DNA of 64,000 nucleotides from Nakaseomyces glabratus. Taxonomy: Eukaryota > Ascomycota > Saccharomycetes > Saccharomycetales > Saccharomycetaceae. How positions within the stretch are numbered: the first letter of the stretch is position 1; each line of letters starts with the position of its first letter. The position numbers were made by a program, and so were the translations under genes. The notes under the pieces were generated by a model. It saw only the letters and a list, made by a program, of their open reading frames with translations, was not told where the DNA came from and searched no databases. Below, piece by piece: positions 30,031 to 40,592 of the stretch. The DNA is taken from the NCBI RefSeq assembly GCF_010111755.1, contig NC_088954.1, forward strand, positions 496,001 to 560,000, in the 5' to 3' direction.

Positions 30031-30999
30031 CTAACTGGAGTAATAGACCTTTCTAACATCCACCAGTTTCTTACCTCTGGCCATGGCAATGTCATCTAAT
30101 GTCTTTTGTGCACCGATCAAGGCTTCAATTGTACCCTTCGCTATGTTCATATCGTTTCTCGATTTGTAAACTTTTCCACTTAGATCTTTAATACCAGCAC
30201 ATTCACAGATTTCAAATATAACATGGTTAACTCTTAGACCGAAGCCCGGTTTGGCACTTCTCAGATGTAGCTTGACACCATGGTATCTGTAGTCGATGTC
30301 ACCGTAGATTGTTCTGTTCTCATATCTTGGAATTTCTTTCAGGTTTCTGATAGCATCCCAATGTGCCTTGAAAATGGCTTTTGGCATTTCATCTCTAGAT
30401 TTACCTTCACCGAGACCGATCATACCATTACGGTCACCCACAATAACCAGAGCATAGAAGGAACCAATCTTACCTTTACCCGTTTGGTTTGAGACTCTCT
30501 TCAGCACCAACGGTTTCATCACCAGTTTCTTCGTTATGTAGTCGATATCTATCCCCGTCTGTCTGTTCAACCCTCTGGCTAGCTCAGCGGTCTTGCTGCC
30601 GCTGTTTTTACCAACATGGGCTTCCACAATCTCTTTCTCGAAAGTACCAGGTGGTAGCTTGCTGTTCTGCTGGAAGTTTATATCGTCCCATTGGTACTTC
30701 CTCACTTCCTCGTTCAGGGAGTCCATGTGAATGTGTGGTTCGTTCTTCGCGTAGTCCCAGAAGGGATGCAGCTTGGAGTAATCCTCTAAATAAGGTGGCG
30801 CAAAGTTCACACCAGATGGTACTTTAAACTCAGGTTTGCTATTTCCCTTGTAAATAACATCCTCAGCCATCTCTATGGACTTGATCAGGTTCGGAGGGTA
30901 GTACTTCAGCAGGTGGTCCCGTGATGTGGAGCTCAGACGCACTTGTCTTGTGATCCTCGAGGCCATCGGTGCCTCTCGAAACATCCTCTGGAACATCAT
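30031..30999 (-). CDS. MRPS5: Mitochondrial small-subunit ribosomal protein uS5m
   Basis: 322 residues (307 in S. cerevisiae). The N-terminus [20 protein letters not shown] is Arg-rich without acidic residues except one Glu, as for a mitochondrial targeting signal; two adjacent ATGs (30999 and 30996) are possible starts. The S5 double-stranded-RNA-binding fold is near residues 165-230 ([20 protein letters not shown], then [20 protein letters not shown]), followed by the S5 C-terminal domain ([20 protein letters not shown]). Part of the decoding region of the mitoribosome. Occupies the YBR251W position. Confidence 0.97.
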   Translation of the reverse strand: MMFQRMFREAPMASRITRQVRLSSTSRDHLLKYYPPNLIKSIEMAEDVIYKGNSKPEFKVPSGVNFAPPYLEDYSKLHPFWDYAKNEPHIHMDSLNEEVRKYQWDDINFQQNSKLPPGTFEKEIVEAHVGKNSGSKTAELARGLNRQTGIDIDYITKKLVMKPLVLKRVSNQTGKGKIGSFYALVIVGDRNGMIGLGEGKSRDEMPKAIFKAHWDAIRNLKEIPRYENRTIYGDIDYRYHGVKLHLRSAKPGFGLRVNHVIFEICECAGIKDLSGKVYKSRNDMNIAKGTIEALIGAQKTLDDIAMARGKKLVDVRKVYYSS

Positions 31000-31771
31000 C
31001 TTTTAGCGGTTGTTTGTATTGCTGTGGGGGTTTGCTTCTAGTAACTTCACTACTAATGTGTGAAGTACTCTTTTTTTCATTGCTTATCCTTTCCAGTTTT
31101 CGAGAGGACGACTTCAACGCAAACGTTCAGCACGATGTCAAGTTGGGCATTAGTAGAGCGAATTAGGCGAGGACTAGTTAGAGTTAGAGTGATCGTTGGA
31201 ATATTAATTCAAGTACTTATAAAATAAAAGTTAAATAACTAACTATATGAGTTAGATCGTGGATGTAAATATATATGAAAATTTGCAATGCAACATTGCA
31301 TGAAAAAAAAATAGAATTGAAAAGCAATGAAATAAAAATTACAAGTGCGAACGAAGTTATGCTAATGCAACACGCAACTCATCACAGTTATAACAGAATT
31401 GAATTGAAAGCTTTGGGAGGGGGAAATAAATGTTACCCTTGAGAGGAAATATCCCTTTCATTCTTATTTGGCAGGATTGTTTGAGAAAGGGATATCTCCA
31501 AAGTAAAAATAATGGCGGATGAGTCCCATTGAAGGTGCTCATCATTATTATAATATTAAGTTATGCTCTGAAATCGAAATGGCATAAAAAAACAACAGGA
31601 AAATACAGAATATGGTCATAAAAAAGAATTCACAAAAATAAAGAGTGTTGCATCAAGTCACTGAGCGTCTTGATGAGTCCAACAGCATACCGTTCAATAA
31701 GAATATTATGATTGTTGTGCATGTTCGGTGGGAACGATGCTATGAGATGAAATGACTAATAAAAAACAAAT
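31000..31771. other. MRPS5 promoter and 3' flank of the HMG-box gene
   Basis: 770 bp between two minus-strand genes. AT-rich, with no gene. The inverted segments GGGATATC and GATATCCC-like around 31445-31500 are weak. Nothing else stands out. Confidence 0.55.
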
Positions 31772-32497
31772 CTATAACACTAGTGGTGAAGAGTTTGCGT
31801 TCTTCTTTGTTGGTGTGTATTTGTAGTTTGGGTATTTCATTCTGTGCCATTCTTTTTCTTTTCTAGCGAGCTCATTCCAGTACTTCTTCTCCTCTGGGTC
31901 TAGGTTTCTCCATTTCTGGCCGATCTCTCTAGAGCACTCAGAGTTAGTTTTGAAAGAGCTGGAGTTGTCGCTGGACTTCTGTTTGTCCTTTGTTAGCTTT
32001 GGGAACAGTTTCCTGTGCATGTGCTGTCTGAACAGGATGAAAGCGTTCCTTGGTCTAGGGATGTGTCTTGGGGAAGCGGCTTTGGTGACAGCAGAGGACA
32101 TGGAGGAGACGTTGCTCTTCTCTCTGTTCATCTCTAGCCCTCTTAGCGCGATATTCTGCGCGGTCAGAGGAGTGGTTCTCAAGTCCTCAGAGAAGCTCAT
32201 CTTCTTGTGCACCGCGTTGCTGTTCAGCATGGCGCTGGTAGTGGTGTATGCTCTGTTCTCAAAGAAAGACTTTGCCGTGCACACGCTGCTCAGAGAAGAC
32301 AAGGACGCGGTGGAGAGCGAGGAGTTGTTACTGGCCACAGAGCTTGGCGAGGAAGGGGCCTCGACCTGTGGCTGTGGGGTCCCACAAGAGGTAGCCGTGA
32401 GACTTATCGATGCGCCTGGCACAAGCTTTGACTCCAGACCCGAAGGCAGAGTAGCCAACAGCTGGCTGATAGGTGGAAGAGTAACGTTAGATTGCAT
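31772..32497 (-). CDS. ROX1: MATA-type HMG-box protein, ROX1-like repressor candidate
   Basis: 241 residues. A Ser/Thr-rich N-terminal half (about residues 1-145) leads to an HMG box at about 148-232: HIPRPRNAFILFRQHMHRK, then after a polar insertion IGQKWRNLDPEEKKYWNELA and KEWHRMKYPNYKYTP. This box is closest, by eye, to that of S. cerevisiae Rox1, the haem-dependent repressor of hypoxic genes, which binds ATTGTT. Rox1 carries its HMG box at the N-terminus of a 368-residue protein; here it is C-terminal. The insertion of about 12 residues (KSSDNSSSFKTN) after helix 1 is also unusual. It could be another HMG factor of the same class. Confidence 0.65.
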   Translation of the reverse strand: MQSNVTLPPISQLLATLPSGLESKLVPGASISLTATSCGTPQPQVEAPSSPSSVASNNSSLSTASLSSLSSVCTAKSFFENRAYTTTSAMLNSNAVHKKMSFSEDLRTTPLTAQNIALRGLEMNREKSNVSSMSSAVTKAASPRHIPRPRNAFILFRQHMHRKLFPKLTKDKQKSSDNSSSFKTNSECSREIGQKWRNLDPEEKKYWNELARKEKEWHRMKYPNYKYTPTKKNANSSPLVL

Positions 32498-33120
32498 GTG
32501 TAAGGAGTTGGAGGTATTGTATGTAATGTGTTTGGGGGGGGTTGTCGGGACTGCCAGGGCTAAGTTTCAATTGTGTTACAAATGTTGTTCTTAAATACTT
32601 TTTTTTTTTTTGGGCTTCTCTTGCGTCTAGAAATTTTTACTAATTATTTAATCTCTTTCAGTTGGGAAAAAGAAAAGTCCCTATTGTTATGACATTTGTC
32701 TAATTGCTTTCCTTGAATCACAAGTTGGTTGTCAATTGTCAAAAGCTTGTCAAATAATCGAATCAATTTCAAAGTTGTTTGAAAAAAAAAAGAGCGCAAG
32801 CTTATCGTGTCTTGAACATCCAAAGCCAATTTCCATGTTTTCGGTGTGGGAAATAGCGGCTTTTAAGAATCCTGTGTGGATCTGTGCTAGGCGTACAGAG
32901 AGGGCAGGATATCGGTCCTTGTTACTGCTAAATGTGCACCTTCTGTGGAAATATAACGGTTGATGGTGTTAAGAGACGTTGGGGGGGTGTCTGGTAGCAA
33001 GAGGACTACGTGGTAGACAAAGGAGCATGGATTATTGGTTGTGTGTTTTGTTGTAGGGGGGTTGCACTGAGTTGTGGATGAATGGGGGGGAGATGGATAT
33101 GGAAAGGAGAAGGGAGTTAG

Positions 33121-33170
33121 TTGTCTGAGCTTGTCTGAGCTTGTCTGAGTTCGTCTGAGTTCGTCTAAGC
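33121..33170. repeat. 10-bp tandem repeat, 5 copies
   Basis: TTGTCTGAGC units with small changes (TTGTCTGAGC twice, TTGTCTGAGT, TCGTCTGAGT, TCGTCTAAGC). Upstream of the HMG-box gene. Confidence 0.9.
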
Positions 33171-34647
33171 TGTGATGCTTGCGAGTCTCGAGATTTTCTT
33201 GCGATGCGATCTACGTGCGTGTTCTCTGTGTTGCGTTTGAGCGGGAGTAAAAGGCGGTGCGGCTCTTTCTTCTGAGTTTGTAATTTGCTTTGTATTGATA
33301 GTTGACGTCAGATTGTCCAATGTCTCTTGCCTTTCGCTGGACACAGACAGGGTAGTGGGGAGGGAACGCATGATGGAAAGTGATGGCTCTCAGACACATG
33401 TGGAGAGAGAGAGAGGAAATTAGGATCTCTGCGTTGGTGTTCGAGAAAAATGGAATTTTTTTTTTTTAAATTTTTTTTTTAGGAATCTCTGTTCGGGCCA
33501 GATGCATGAACAAAGGAAGCCTTTGTCTTATGTAAGAGAAGGTCTCGCCCTAAGGTGTTAGCTGTCTCACGCATTACTTTGCATACGATTGTTTCTAAGA
33601 ATGGTGGGGGGGAGGGGGGGGAGAGAGAAGGGCTATTGGAGATGTAATCGAAATGTCAAAAAAGTGATAGCTTTAGAGAAAGAGACATCGCTGCGGTAAT
33701 GAGGTTTTGGATATCAAGTGTAGAGTGGGACGGATTGTTGCATGCTTATTTGACATCATCCTTATGTTGCGTTTTCTTTGATGAGGGTTGAAGAGGGTTG
33801 AGGTGTCCAATGATTTACGTCCAGTGGACATACATTTCCCATGCCTGGAAACTGTCCTGGGAATCCTGGGCGGGATCCGCTATGTGGGTGTTATTCTGTC
33901 TGGCCCTCTGGGAAAACAATGGAGCGAACTAGCTCGATAGCAGATAAATACGTATTGTTCCATTTCCCAATTAGGATAATCGAAGGTTTTGGCTGTTAGC
34001 AAACAAAAGACAAAATGTCTGTGAATGTGACGTGGGAGAATTTCTGTCTTTCTCTTTCTTCCTTTTTTCTCACACACACACACAAATTACACAGTTGCAG
34101 CAAGAAAATTGTGAATCATCGCTCTCTTAATTGACTTCTGGGGGTAGGGAAGCAAATGAAATCAATTTTCCTTCACGTCAAATGCAAGAAGGAAGCCACT
34201 ACTGGTTCCCACTACTGTATCTTCTACAGAGATTTGGTTCCCTGCACAATCAATCAACATGCATCTCTGCGCAACTGTTTGTGTGGTCCTCTCCACCCCG
34301 TAGCCACACTCTTACATTCCCGCAGCTACTCAATCTATCTGCCATTACTAAAACAGGTTTTTTTATTTTTTGTTACGTTCATTCAAGATTCTTTTGCTAC
34401 AGACAAGCAAGCAGAAAACGTATATCTGAAACAACCTACTAATATTAGCATTACGAGGGTTCTCACTCCCACTCATTCTAGAACTACCAAGTCTCCGGGG
34501 GGGGGGGCATGAGTTATATGAGAGCGGTGTTAAAATGGAATTTATAACGCCGATATCTGGGTTTTGTTTACTTTTAAGCGCAGAGTAATGTTCACCCTCT
34601 TCAAACCATACCTTACGGTACACAACCATGGCAATTATGGCAATAAA

Positions 34648-34692
34648 TTATGGCAATGACTTATGGCTATGACTTATGGCTATGACTTATGG
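34648..34692. repeat. 13-bp tandem repeat, 3.5 copies
   Basis: Units TTATGGCAATGAC, TTATGGCTATGAC, TTATGGCTATGAC and a partial TTATGG. Confidence 0.9.
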
Positions 34693-35368
34693 TAAATTAA
34701 CCATGACAAGACAATTGGTTTATCTAGCAATTGGGAAATAGGAGAAGCGGCACAATGGCTTATCATATTTTATTTCCATTGATTTGAATCAAAAGAAAAA
34801 AGTGACTGGAGAAGGATAAGTTTAACTGTATTTACAGAGCTTTTATTGTATTGGATTATCAATTTCTTACTTATCTCACAAAAGTCGCCTCCAAATTCGC
34901 TAATCCCGTCTCTGTCCGCTTCCATATAACCTACACACATTCCCCTGATTTGCTTTATACTTTTTTTGCTCTCAGGGCCAGCAGTCCCTCTTGCACTACT
35001 TCTGTGTGAGCAAAATTTGGTTTCGCAGAAGCCTGTATCCGTCCCATTGAAGGCAGTTACTTTGCAGTGCGGGGGGCCTAGGGTACAATCACACAGCTCT
35101 GTTTTTTTTCAGCTACCATTGTCATTTCCTTTAGAAGATCCTACCAAACTTACAATCCCTCTTTCACTATTCACATGGAGAAAGAGCTCAAAAACGGCAC
35201 TTTCGAACCTTCTCTTAAACACAGTTGCGCGAAGAAAAGGGCATCTCGAATTTTCTTTTCAGTGAGGGAAAACGTGTTCGCTGCTCAGTATAGAGAGAAG
35301 CTTGAGATAACTGATTTCACTTTCCAAGCTGAAACTGGTAGCCAGGATCTCTGTTTTGAAAAGCCTAA

Positions 35369-35462
35369 AAAATGTCCTGGTGATGTCACCACTGCGTCAC
35401 ATCGACGTCACAGTGACGTATACCGTCATAGTGACATCACAGTTACATCACCAGGACATTTT
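35369..35462. repeat. 18-bp perfect inverted repeat enclosing TGACGT palindromes
   Basis: AAAATGTCCTGGTGATGT (35369-35386) and ACATCACCAGGACATTTT (35445-35462) are exact reverse complements. The 58-nt interior contains ACGTCACAGTGACGT (35405-35419), a perfect palindrome around a central A, plus further GTCA/TGAC half-sites such as GCGTCAC, CGTCATAG and AGTGACATCAC. It can extrude as a cruciform and looks like a multi-site target for CRE/ATF-type bZIP proteins. About 830-920 bp upstream of TFG1. Confidence 0.9.
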
Positions 35463-35841
35463 CGACATGACCCTGTCTCTAACAAACCCGTACGAGCCCC
35501 AATATTCCCTCCCTATCAGCTACCCGGAAGAAAGGCAGAAAGAGCAGACGGACATTTTGTTTTTTTTAGCTTCTTAGACCCTAGATGGATTCGCAACTCG
35601 GGACACTATTCCCGAACTTTCTTTCCTAATGTCCTTTTTGTATATTTCTATTTTCCGCACGATTACGCTTTTGAACCTCACACAATGGATGGAGTAATCC
35701 TTCCCCCCCCCCTTCCCAGAAGAATGAGGGAGAAAGAGAGACGGGAGACACTGCAAACAATTACCGAACAAATTCCCAGCATCTATCAAATATTTTTTTA
35801 GGCTTTTCGAGCATCTTTTTCCCTTCCCATTGTGCGTTGCT

Positions 35842-35857
35842 CCCCCCCCCCCCCCCC
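35842..35857. repeat. C16 homopolymer
   Basis: Sixteen consecutive C followed by TCCCCC. Rare in an AT-rich yeast genome and certain to be length-variable or error-prone in assembly. Confidence 0.95.
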
Positions 35858-35917
35858 TCCCCCGAAACTTCGGTTTTTCCATCACAAAACACAGAACAAG
35901 AAACGTGATACGATAAA

Positions 35918-35949
35918 TACGAATATACGAATATACGAATATACGAAAA
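35918..35949. repeat. 8-bp tandem repeat TACGAATA, 4 copies
   Basis: Three exact TACGAATA units and a fourth TACGAAAA, in the TFG1 upstream region. Confidence 0.9.
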
Positions 35950-36288
35950 TGTGAGATCGACGAACCATAGCATATGCAACGGTGAAACGTGTCAGATGGT
36001 TTAACGTGTTGTATGATTAGTTGTCTTACTGTACGTGTATCACATGTTATCGTTTACTGGTTTGTACACTCACATGCTTCTTTTGAAGCCATTTCCCGTG
36101 TTTAGTGCTTAGTTGAGGGCCCCTTCTCCCCCGAAGCCCTGGATTTTTTCCAAATTGCATTTCTAAAGCACAGTACAGTGTAGAGTGCAATGTATAAGGT
36201 CTTGCGAGCACTTTGGTTTTCTTGCTATATATCTTCTAACCGCTAACTAGCTGAACGTCTTTCCTTATTCGCTATACTAAGGACGACA

Positions 36289-38463
36289 ATGAGCTCGGGA
36301 CGTGGGATTAGGACCGCCGGTGGGAGATCCGGTGACGGGCCCAGCGATGCATCGCCATTCATCAAGCCGGACAGGATGCGCAGGAACTTCCTGAGGAACA
36401 GGCGGAACAAGAACATCATGGTGAAGAAGAACGACCCTGAGGACATAGAGTCCCGCGAGAAGATGATGCTGATGGGCGGTGTCGAGGGTGTCAAGCAGGA
36501 GGAAGTCAAGCCAGACCTGAGTGCGCTGAAGGACAAGGATAACGAGGTGTACAATGAGTTCCCCTTGCGAGCAGTGAGCAGAGAAGCTCTGGAAAACATG
36601 AGGACGCACTTGCTAAAGTTCCAGAGCAAGAAGAGGATCCAGCCAACGGAAAACTTCCATTTGCCTGTCAGATTGCACAGAAAGGATACCAGAAACTTGC
36701 AATTCCAACTGACAAGAGCAGAAATCGTGCAGAGACAGAAAGAAATCGCAGAGTACAAGAAGAACCAAGACGGTTCCAATGCTCAAAACATGACAAAGCC
36801 AAAGACAACCCCGGCTGCTTTGACTGATCACCCTACAGCATCCAATGCACCAGCAGCACCTTTGGTAAACTCCTCGGCCACCATGCCCACAGGTGCTACT
36901 CCAACAGGCCAAGTCGTTGCTAGCGCTACGCCAACGCCTCAGGTGAGTCTCGATGAGAAACCCATGGGTGGCCCAGTTAATGCAGTCTCTGCTAGTGCAA
37001 CACCGGGCCCTGCCACAACGAATGGTGCTACACCAGCAAACGGCACAACAGATCCAGCACAGCCAACTGTACCAGGTGCTACTATACTGGAGGATGCAGG
37101 TCCAGCTGAGGACCCCACTAAAGTCGGTCTGGTTAAGTACGACGGTAAAGAAATGGATAGCGCAGACCTTGCCGAGGAGCCTACAGTAGATCCAATGGCT
37201 GATGTGGCCCCTGATGGAGGTGGTAGAGCGAAGAGAGGTGGTCTGAGAAGGAAAACACGTCAATTGAAGGTACTAGATGAAAATGCTAAGAAACTGAGAT
37301 TCGAGGAATTTTACCCTTGGGTCATGGAAGATTTCGATGGTTACAACACATGGGTAGGTTCTTATGAGGCTGGTAATTCTGACTCTTATGTTCTATTGAG
37401 TGTTGAAGATGATGGTAGTTTCACTATGATTCCTGCTGATAAAGTGTACAAGTTTACCGCAAGAAATAAGTATGCCACATTGACAATCGATGAAGCAGAA
37501 AAGAGAATGGATAAAAAGAGTGGTGAAGTCCCAAGATGGTTGATGAAACATTTGGATAATATAGGTACGACAACAACAAGATATGATAGAACTAGAAGAA
37601 AACTGAAAGCAGTTGCCGATCAGAGAACTGCGGACGATGAATATAATCATAGTGATAACTCAGAAAATGAACTTGATTATGATGAAGAATTTGCGGATGA
37701 TGAAGAAGCACCAATAATTGACGGTAATGAACAAGAGAATAAAGAATCTGAGCAAAGAATAAAGAAAGAAATGCTACAGGCAAATGCAATGGGTTTGCGT
37801 GATGACGAACAAGTATCAGAAGCAGAAGATACTGAACTCTTTGGTGAGAAGAAGATTGATGAAGAAGGTGAACGTATTAAAAAAGCATTACAAAAAACCG
37901 AATTGGCTGCTTTGTATTCTTCAGATGAAGATGAAATAAATCCTTATCTATCCGAATCTGATCTGGAGAAAGAGGACGAGGCAGAAAAGGAAGAATCAGA
38001 AGATTCTCAGTCGAAGAAGGGCTCTCCAAAGAAACAAGAGGGGAAATCTAGACAAGGCACCCCATCCGCACACACCGTAAGGGAGCAAAATATCAGAGTT
38101 AAGAGTATAAAGGACTGTGTAATAGTGCTTAAGGGTAAGCCATCATTGCTAACTAGCTTTCCTGCTGGGGCATGGAATCCTAATGCTGTATCTTTGAAGC
38201 GTACAGCTGATGAAGTCTCCATTAAAAAAGAACCAGGTTCCGAATCGCCTAATAAAAAAATCAAGGTTGAAAATGGTGAAATTCCTTTGATTACTGAACA
38301 AGATATAATAAATGCTATGAGTGGTGGAAAGGTTAATGTCAAAGAGTTCGGTAAAAAGATAAGAAAAATGTTTCCCGGTCCAGAAAACAAGAAACTTATG
38401 TTCGTTCTTGTTAAGAAACTATGCCGGAAAGTGGATGACGAACATATGGAACTAAAAGCATGA
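36289..38463 (+). CDS. TFG1: TFIIF large subunit Tfg1 (RAP74 homologue)
   Basis: 724 residues (735 in S. cerevisiae). The N-terminal dimerisation part is split, as in yeast Tfg1: FPLRAVSREALENMRTHLLK with NFHLPVRLHRKDTRNLQFQL (about residues 85-145), then a Pro/Ala/Thr-rich low-complexity insert (about 165-275), then LRFEEFYPWVMEDFDGYNTW and SYVLLSVEDDGSFTMIPADK (about 340-390). A long acidic region (about 440-600) precedes the C-terminal winged helix (ITEQDIINAMSGGKVNVKEF to KKLCRKVDDEHMEL) that binds Fcp1 and Pol II partners. It acts in Pol II initiation with Tfg2. Convergent with HGH1, as in S. cerevisiae YGR186W/YGR187C. Confidence 0.97.
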   Translation: MSSGRGIRTAGGRSGDGPSDASPFIKPDRMRRNFLRNRRNKNIMVKKNDPEDIESREKMMLMGGVEGVKQEEVKPDLSALKDKDNEVYNEFPLRAVSREALENMRTHLLKFQSKKRIQPTENFHLPVRLHRKDTRNLQFQLTRAEIVQRQKEIAEYKKNQDGSNAQNMTKPKTTPAALTDHPTASNAPAAPLVNSSATMPTGATPTGQVVASATPTPQVSLDEKPMGGPVNAVSASATPGPATTNGATPANGTTDPAQPTVPGATILEDAGPAEDPTKVGLVKYDGKEMDSADLAEEPTVDPMADVAPDGGGRAKRGGLRRKTRQLKVLDENAKKLRFEEFYPWVMEDFDGYNTWVGSYEAGNSDSYVLLSVEDDGSFTMIPADKVYKFTARNKYATLTIDEAEKRMDKKSGEVPRWLMKHLDNIGTTTTRYDRTRRKLKAVADQRTADDEYNHSDNSENELDYDEEFADDEEAPIIDGNEQENKESEQRIKKEMLQANAMGLRDDEQVSEAEDTELFGEKKIDEEGERIKKALQKTELAALYSSDEDEINPYLSESDLEKEDEAEKEESEDSQSKKGSPKKQEGKSRQGTPSAHTVREQNIRVKSIKDCVIVLKGKPSLLTSFPAGAWNPNAVSLKRTADEVSIKKEPGSESPNKKIKVENGEIPLITEQDIINAMSGGKVNVKEFGKKIRKMFPGPENKKLMFVLVKKLCRKVDDEHMELKA

Positions 38464-38679
38464 AAAATTTAAATAGTTATTTATAAAGACATATAAATAA
38501 AGTTTTCTCATAAGCAATTTATATGGGATATTTTTATTCTGTTAGGGTGGTATGGAAACGGTATGCATAAAGAAACCAAAAACTTGCTAGGGCCTAGTGG
38601 AGATGCTTATTTATTGTACATTTAAGTGTTATTATATTATATATTATGCTTGCTGTTCGTAATTAATAATGGCAGTTAA

Positions 38680-39813
38680 TCATGCTACTTCCATCAATGC
38701 ATCTTCATCATCTTCATCTTCATCATCACCGTCTTCCACACTCTTGGCAGGCATTTCTTCCACAGGTGCATTAGGGTCACCTCTCATTAGCATATTTACA
38801 ATTCTGTAACACAGTTCCCCAATATCTTCATCTTCCACATTTTTATGCAATTCTCTGATCAAAGGATATACGGATTTACTTCTCATGAACTCTCTGGCTG
38901 CCTTAGTGGTACACAATAACAGAATACTTTCTAAGTGTGTGCAAACAATGGATGGGACAGGATCTCTTGTTTTGTCTTCCGGAAGCAGCTGTAATTCATC
39001 CGGCAAATTAAACATATCCTCTTCATCAATTTCTGAGTCCTTAGCACTAGCAATTGGTAGTAATATATATGGCAACAAATTGATTTCTTCATCTGTAAGT
39101 ATTCTTTCATGAGTCTCTGAATCAAAGAGAGAATTCTTGATTGTCGAAGCAACACCTTCACGTCTGGTCTTTGAGTCATATTTCTCAGTAAAAACAAGTA
39201 GTTTAGAGATTGGAACCACACCATCATATTCTTGGGTTTCGATAAAGTATGTTCTACCGATTTTAAATCTTGAAACATCGGCAAAGAAATAAGACAGATA
39301 GTCATAATTGGCAAATTTGTTAAGTTCCCTATCATAGCCTTTGACAAAACAGTCCATCAAACAGTCAATAACTCTTTTGCTCTTAAACACATCCTTGTCA
39401 AGTGGTGGTAAATCTTTGTCATTGTCTTCTCTTACAATTTCAAATACATATGTGATAGAATCCTCCTTTGACAGATTACTCAACAAAATACACATAATAT
39501 CGGAACTTGTATTTCCTAAATCACAGATCTTCCATGTCAAGTATTCTAGAAACTCCTTATCGTCTGCCAACTTCTTTCTCATAACCGCGTCATCACATAA
39601 GTTGGCCAAAACAGTAGCGGATTGTTGCACTAGTGTTCTGGATTTCTCCTTCATCAAAACTTTCAAGTCATCCAAAGCTCTATAATTATCATATTTGAAT
39701 ATAGAAGCACTAGGACCAGTACTGAAACCAACCAAGTTATCGAGTGCAATCTGTCTCACAGCAGGTTGAGGTGAATGCAAAAATGAAACTAATTCTTCTA
39801 ATTGAGTAGGCAT
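38680..39813 (-). CDS. HGH1: Hgh1, eEF2-folding chaperone cofactor (armadillo-like)
   Basis: 377 residues (394 in S. cerevisiae). All-helical HEAT/ARM-type repeats: [20 protein letters not shown] at the start, then [20 protein letters not shown] and [20 protein letters not shown], with an acidic tail [16 protein letters not shown]. In yeast it works with the chaperonin TRiC and Hsp90 to fold elongation factor 2. An RRPE/PAC pair upstream places it in the ribosome-biogenesis regulon. Confidence 0.96.
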   Translation of the reverse strand: MPTQLEELVSFLHSPQPAVRQIALDNLVGFSTGPSASIFKYDNYRALDDLKVLMKEKSRTLVQQSATVLANLCDDAVMRKKLADDKEFLEYLTWKICDLGNTSSDIMCILLSNLSKEDSITYVFEIVREDNDKDLPPLDKDVFKSKRVIDCLMDCFVKGYDRELNKFANYDYLSYFFADVSRFKIGRTYFIETQEYDGVVPISKLLVFTEKYDSKTRREGVASTIKNSLFDSETHERILTDEEINLLPYILLPIASAKDSEIDEEDMFNLPDELQLLPEDKTRDPVPSIVCTHLESILLLCTTKAAREFMRSKSVYPLIRELHKNVEDEDIGELCYRIVNMLMRGDPNAPVEEMPAKSVEDGDDEDEDDEDALMEVA

Positions 39814-40268
39814 CTATGATTTGAATGATGTATGTCAACCTCTTAAGGACGGTTTACTGACTCTGTATGATACTGCAAAGAGATCCGCACTTGTACATTC
39901 ATGACTATCGGATAAATACTAAAATTGAATGTTCCGCCACTATAAGATGCATTGACGATGAGAGTGAGCTCATCGCTAAATTTTTCAAATTTTTGTTTTT
40001 TATGCTCATGTGATTTTAGCGTTATTAATGATCTTCATTTCTCACTCATCAATGTCCAGTTCATTGTGCAATGGGAACAGTAGTAGCCACAAGATATTAC
40101 TAGCTCGAGCAATCATTAATCAGGTATGAGCAACAACTAGCAGATTTAACTCCGTTCATAATTTAATCTTAGGACTATGCACTAAACAGCTGGATCACCA
40201 ATTGACTGTTTATAAACCTTTGTTTAATCTATAGGACAAGATAAGATACACTGAGGTTCTGATAAAAG
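39814..40268. other. Divergent HGH1/EMC6 intergenic region
   Basis: 455 bp. Carries the HGH1 RRPE/PAC motifs and, nearer EMC6, a short ATG frame ending in a GTATGA donor-like sequence that I do not regard as established. Confidence 0.55.
39967..39987 (-). promoter_or_regulatory. HGH1: PAC + RRPE pair upstream of HGH1
   Basis: AGCTCATCGC (39967-39976; GCGATGAGCT on the coding strand) is a perfect PAC element, and AAATTTTTCA (39978-39987; TGAAAAATTT) an RRPE. They lie about 155 bp before the start codon. The pair is bound by Dot6/Tod6 and Stb3 in ribosome-biogenesis genes. Confidence 0.75.
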
Positions 40269-40592
40269 ATGAGTACAGATGAATCATACAGCAGTTTGAA
40301 CTCTGGTTCAAATATCATGATTAATAAGAAGTCACTATTATATGTACAAGACAGTACATCGTTGGTATTTGGGCTTGCAGCCGGTATCCTGCAATTGGAA
40401 TCCTGGGACGGTTTTCTTGCATTTTTGGGTTGTTATACTACAGTTTGTCTAATCTTTATACTCTGGACATGCCAACTCAAACCACAAAAGTTCTTTCAAA
40501 GTCCAATTCAGGATATATTCATAGAGTCACTTTTTAGGGAGCTTACAGGTTTTGTAATGGCTTGGACTTTCTCGTATGCATTGGTTGGATGA
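40269..40592 (+). CDS. EMC6: ER membrane protein complex subunit 6
   Basis: 107 residues (108 in S. cerevisiae, YLL014W). A polar N-terminus (Ser/Asn-rich), then three membrane helices: VFGLAAGILQLESWDGFLAF, LGCYTTVCLIFILWTCQL and FVMAWTFSYALVG, connected by FFQSPIQDIFIESLFRELTG. The ER membrane complex inserts tail-anchored and multipass proteins. Adjacent to PUF3, as on chromosome XII. Confidence 0.95.
   Translation: MSTDESYSSLNSGSNIMINKKSLLYVQDSTSLVFGLAAGILQLESWDGFLAFLGCYTTVCLIFILWTCQLKPQKFFQSPIQDIFIESLFRELTGFVMAWTFSYALVG

Larger units (their letters stand above)
32498..36288. other. 3.8-kb gene-free interval between HMG-box gene and TFG1
   Basis: By far the longest gene-free stretch of the window, flanked by two outward-facing genes. 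It contains repeated G or C homopolymers (G7AG8 at 33606-33621, G11 at 34497-34507, C10 at 35703-35712, C16 at 35842-35857), poly-T tracts, three short tandem repeats, and a dense palindromic element at 35369-35462. A 208-codon ATG frame at 35175-35801 is not supported by any recognisable domain. A long regulatory region for the HMG-box gene, or noncoding transcripts, are the likeliest contents. Confidence 0.6.

Noticed and set aside
34131..34629. Overlapping plus and minus frames of 88-118 codons
   Set aside because: They lie in pyrimidine-rich noncoding DNA and G/C homopolymer runs; no start context or domain supports them.
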